DNA of 6,779 nucleotides. Source: JALVIU01 sp964462295. Lineage in GTDB: Bacteria > Atribacterota > JALVIU01. The DNA lies in the NCBI GenBank assembly GCA_964462295.1, contig CAYWXH010000086.1, forward strand, positions 1-6,779, written 5' to 3'. Of this stretch, positions 4,816-6,779 are shown piece after piece (the first letter of the stretch is position 1; every line of letters begins with the position of its first letter). Made by a program: the position numbers and the translations under genes. A model generated the notes under the pieces. It was given only the letters and a program-made list of their open reading frames with translations. It was not told the origin of the DNA and did not search any database.

Positions 4816-6209
4816 CTTACCCCATCTTTTGTATCTTCAAGCACTATACCCATTTTGAGAAGCTCATCTCTTATTCTGTCTGCTTCTTCCCAATTCTTCT
4901 CAGCCCTTGCCTTTTGTCTTTTTTCTATAAGTTTTGCTATCTCTTCTTCTAATATCTCTTCTCTTTCTTCTTTTTGAATACCAAGAAGAGCAAGATATGT
5001 AGAGAAGGTATTTTTTATCTTTTCCATAGGTTCTTTGGCAAGATCATCTTTTTCTATGTATTTATTTACATCTTTTACGAAATTAAAGAGTGTAGAAATA
5101 GCAAGTGGTATATTAAAGTCATCATCCATAGCCTCTTCAAACTCTGCCTTGAATTTTTCTATATTGGCAACCATTTCTTCATCTTCTTTATTCATGACTA
5201 TCCTAAAGTTATTCTTTTTGTATTTCTCATTAAATAGAGTTTGTGCATTGTAAAGTCGTTCGAGTGCCCCTTTTGCTGCTTGTAATTGTTCATCCGAGAA
5301 ATTTATTGGATTTCTATAGTGTGCCGCACTTAGCATGAAATATCTAAATACCTCTTTTGGGTATTTTGAGAGCATCTCCCTTACTGTTAGGATATTTCCT
5401 AATGATTTTGACATTTTTTCTTTGTCTATAAAGAGGTACCCATTATGCATGAAGTATCTTACAAATGGCTTTCCTGTAGCTGCTTCAGATTGGGCTATTT
5501 CGTTTTCATGATGAGGAAATATAAGGTCTGCACCTCCCGCATGGATATCCAAGGTTTCTCCCAAGTATTTCATAGACATAGCGGAACATTCTATATGCCA
5601 TCCTGGTCTCCCTTTTCCCCATGGGCTTTCCCAATAGGGTTCACCCTCTTTATATGCCTTCCATAGGGCAAAATCAAGGGGATTTCTCTTTTTTTCATTT
5701 ACCTCTATGCGGGCACCTGCCTGAAGTTCTTCTATCTTTTGATGAGAGAGTTTGCCATATTCTTTAAATTTAGATATATCATAATAGACATCCCCATCTA
5801 TCATATATGCATAACCCTTTTCTTCTAATTTTTTTATAAGCTCTATTATCTCTTTTATATGCTCTGTGGCACGAGGATGAACATCGGCACGCTCTATTCC
5901 TAATGCATCTGCATCTTTAAAGTACTCTTTTATGAATTTTTCTGCAACTTCCTTTACGGTAGTTCCCATTTCCTTTGCCTTCTTGATCATCTTGTCATCT
6001 ATATCTGTAAGATTTTGGACATATGTAACTTTATATCCTTTGAATTTTAGATATCTTCTCGCTACATCAAATACAATAAATGGTCTTGCATTTCCTATAT
6101 GGATATAGTTATAAACTGTAGGACCACATACATACATACCTACTTTTCCATCATGAAGGGGAACAAAATCATCTTTTCTTTGAGTAAGTGTATTATATAT
6201 CCTAAGCAT
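4797..6209 (-). CDS. cysS: Cysteinyl-tRNA synthetase
   Basis: A 470-residue class I synthetase that charges tRNA-Cys, of normal bacterial length. It begins with the typical MLRIYNTLTQRK and has CGPTVYNYIHIGNARPF, where HIGN (37-40) is the HIGH motif. The zinc that selects cysteine should be held by C28, C208 (WHIECSA), H233 and E237 (FPHHENE). The KMSKS loop is at 265-269, in EKMSKSLGN. The DALR-type helical domain follows at roughly 340-410, and the protein ends with the family's C-terminal helix and short tail (ARAEKNWEEADRIRDEL, then KDGVRWKKK). All key residues are present, so it should be active. Its ATG overlaps the TGA of gltX by one base (TGATG). An AAAGGAGG lies ten bases upstream inside gltX. 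Its 3' end overlaps rlmB by 19 bases. It is the middle gene of a gltX-cysS-rlmB operon. Confidence 0.97.
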   Translation of the reverse strand: MLRIYNTLTQRKDDFVPLHDGKVGMYVCGPTVYNYIHIGNARPFIVFDVARRYLKFKGYKVTYVQNLTDIDDKMIKKAKEMGTTVKEVAEKFIKEYFKDADALGIERADVHPRATEHIKEIIELIKKLEEKGYAYMIDGDVYYDISKFKEYGKLSHQKIEELQAGARIEVNEKKRNPLDFALWKAYKEGEPYWESPWGKGRPGWHIECSAMSMKYLGETLDIHAGGADLIFPHHENEIAQSEAATGKPFVRYFMHNGYLFIDKEKMSKSLGNILTVREMLSKYPKEVFRYFMLSAAHYRNPINFSDEQLQAAKGALERLYNAQTLFNEKYKKNNFRIVMNKEDEEMVANIEKFKAEFEEAMDDDFNIPLAISTLFNFVKDVNKYIEKDDLAKEPMEKIKNTFSTYLALLGIQKEEREEILEEEIAKLIEKRQKARAEKNWEEADRIRDELLKMGIVLEDTKDGVRWKKKI

Positions 6210-6779
6210 CAGGATATGACCTCCTTTATTCTTTCTATGGATTCATCTTTTCCGAGTATTGCAACCACCCAGTTAAGTTCTACTCCATGTTTTTCACCTG
6301 TTAGTGCCATCCTGAGAGGTGGTAGAACTTTTCCTGCTTTTTTACCTGTTTTCTTTATATATTTTTTCAAAAAGTCAAGGGCGATATCAGGATCACCATT
6401 TATACTATCTGGAATTTCATCTATGAATAATTTTAATATTTCTTTATCTTCATCTTTTAAATCCATCTTTTTACCTGTTGGTCTTTCGAAGAATACTTTA
6501 GCTTTTTCCTTTATATCACTTAATACCTCAAGATTGTCCTTAAGTGCCCTTGTTATAAGTAGTAGTCTTTCCTTGTCATTTGTATCTATACCCATCTTTT
6601 CAAAATAGGGCATAAGTAATTTTAATAACTCTTCATCTGGGGTTTTTCGGATATAGATGCCATTCATCCAATTGAGTTTTCCCATATCAAAGACTGCGGG
6701 GCTTTTTGCTACTCTATCAAGTGTAAACAACTCCACAAGCTCCTCTTTTGAGAGTATCTCCCTATCATCACCTGGTGAC
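6209..6779 (-). CDS. gltX: Glutamyl-tRNA synthetase, C-terminal part (runs off the window)
   Basis: The reading frame enters from the right edge. The last 189 residues are visible, starting SPGDDREILSKEELVELF. That stretch and the following LDRVAKSPAVFD, MGKLNWMNGIYIR and GVELNWVVAILGKDESIERI are hallmarks of the bacterial GluRS helical and anticodon-binding domains. The catalytic Rossmann domain with the HIGH and KMSKS motifs, roughly 300 residues, lies outside. The GTG at 6736 is an internal valine in a conserved stretch, not a start, because the conserved frame continues unbroken to 6778. The enzyme charges tRNA-Glu, and in bacteria without GlnRS some copies also charge tRNA-Gln; the visible part cannot tell which. 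The TGA overlaps the cysS ATG by one base, so gltX is the upstream gene of the operon as far as visible. Its promoter is out of view. Confidence 0.95.
   Translation of the reverse strand, partial: SPGDDREILSKEELVELFTLDRVAKSPAVFDMGKLNWMNGIYIRKTPDEELLKLLMPYFEKMGIDTNDKERLLLITRALKDNLEVLSDIKEKAKVFFERPTGKKMDLKDEDKEILKLFIDEIPDSINGDPDIALDFLKKYIKKTGKKAGKVLPPLRMALTGEKHGVELNWVVAILGKDESIERIKEVIS
6220..6227 (-). promoter_or_regulatory. Ribosome-binding site of cysS inside gltX
   Basis: AAAGGAGG on the minus strand is a strong match to the 16S tail but lies ten bases before the cysS ATG, at the long end of normal spacing. The conserved MLRIYNTLT N-terminus confirms that start. Confidence 0.65.

Noticed and set aside
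4635..4952. Plus-strand open frame with a hydrophobic, Phe/Tyr/Leu-rich product that could pass for a membrane protein
   Set aside because: It is antisense to rlmB and cysS; its hydrophobicity comes from reading the complement of Lys/Glu codons. No ribosome-binding site or family motif was seen.
6099..6608. 169-codon plus-strand open frame
   Set aside because: It lies opposite the conserved gltX and cysS genes, and its Ser/Phe/Ile-rich product shows no recognisable motif, as expected of an antisense shadow in AT-rich DNA.

Overview
The window is about 6.8 kb of AT-rich bacterial DNA packed with short-gap and overlapping genes. Isoleucine is often ATA and arginine is mostly AGA or AGG, and the proteins are rich in Lys, Glu and Ile. 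With a HycI-type hydrogenase maturation protease present, this fits an anaerobic, possibly thermophilic, bacterium. The order gltX-cysS-rlmB recalls the Firmicutes gltX/cysS/rlmB cluster, but the sequence alone does not fix a phylum.

Layout. Positions 1-155 hold no gene; they carry two inverted copies of a GTCATTGCGA...GCAATCT repeat unit. Positions 156-1009 (minus strand) hold a two-gene cassette that looks like a toxin-antitoxin module: a 73-residue unknown protein followed, with a 4-base GTGA overlap, by an AbiEii-type nucleotidyltransferase. It has its own near-consensus promoter, placed so that the first mRNA would be leaderless or nearly so. Positions 1055-1477 (minus) encode the hydrogenase maturation protease. 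A 124-base divergent intergenic region separates it from a plus-strand two-gene operon (1602-4019): a SIS-domain phosphosugar-binding protein (COG4821/UPF0309 type) and an apparently cytoplasmic GH20 beta-N-acetylhexosaminidase. Positions 4075-6779 (minus) hold the housekeeping operon gltX (partial, running off the right edge), cysS and rlmB, with gene overlaps of 1 and 19 bases.

How the genes work together. The SIS and GH20 genes probably form an amino-sugar salvage unit: the enzyme releases GlcNAc or GalNAc from imported oligosaccharides, and the SIS protein binds or converts a phosphosugar. The gltX-cysS-rlmB operon serves tRNA charging and 23S rRNA methylation. The hydrogenase protease stands without its hydrogenase here. 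No tRNA, rRNA, CRISPR array, transposase or convincing intrinsic terminator was found, and no stretch above 300 bases lacks a gene. The most unusual parts are the leaderless cassette, the inverted repeat, and the SIS-GH20 pair.
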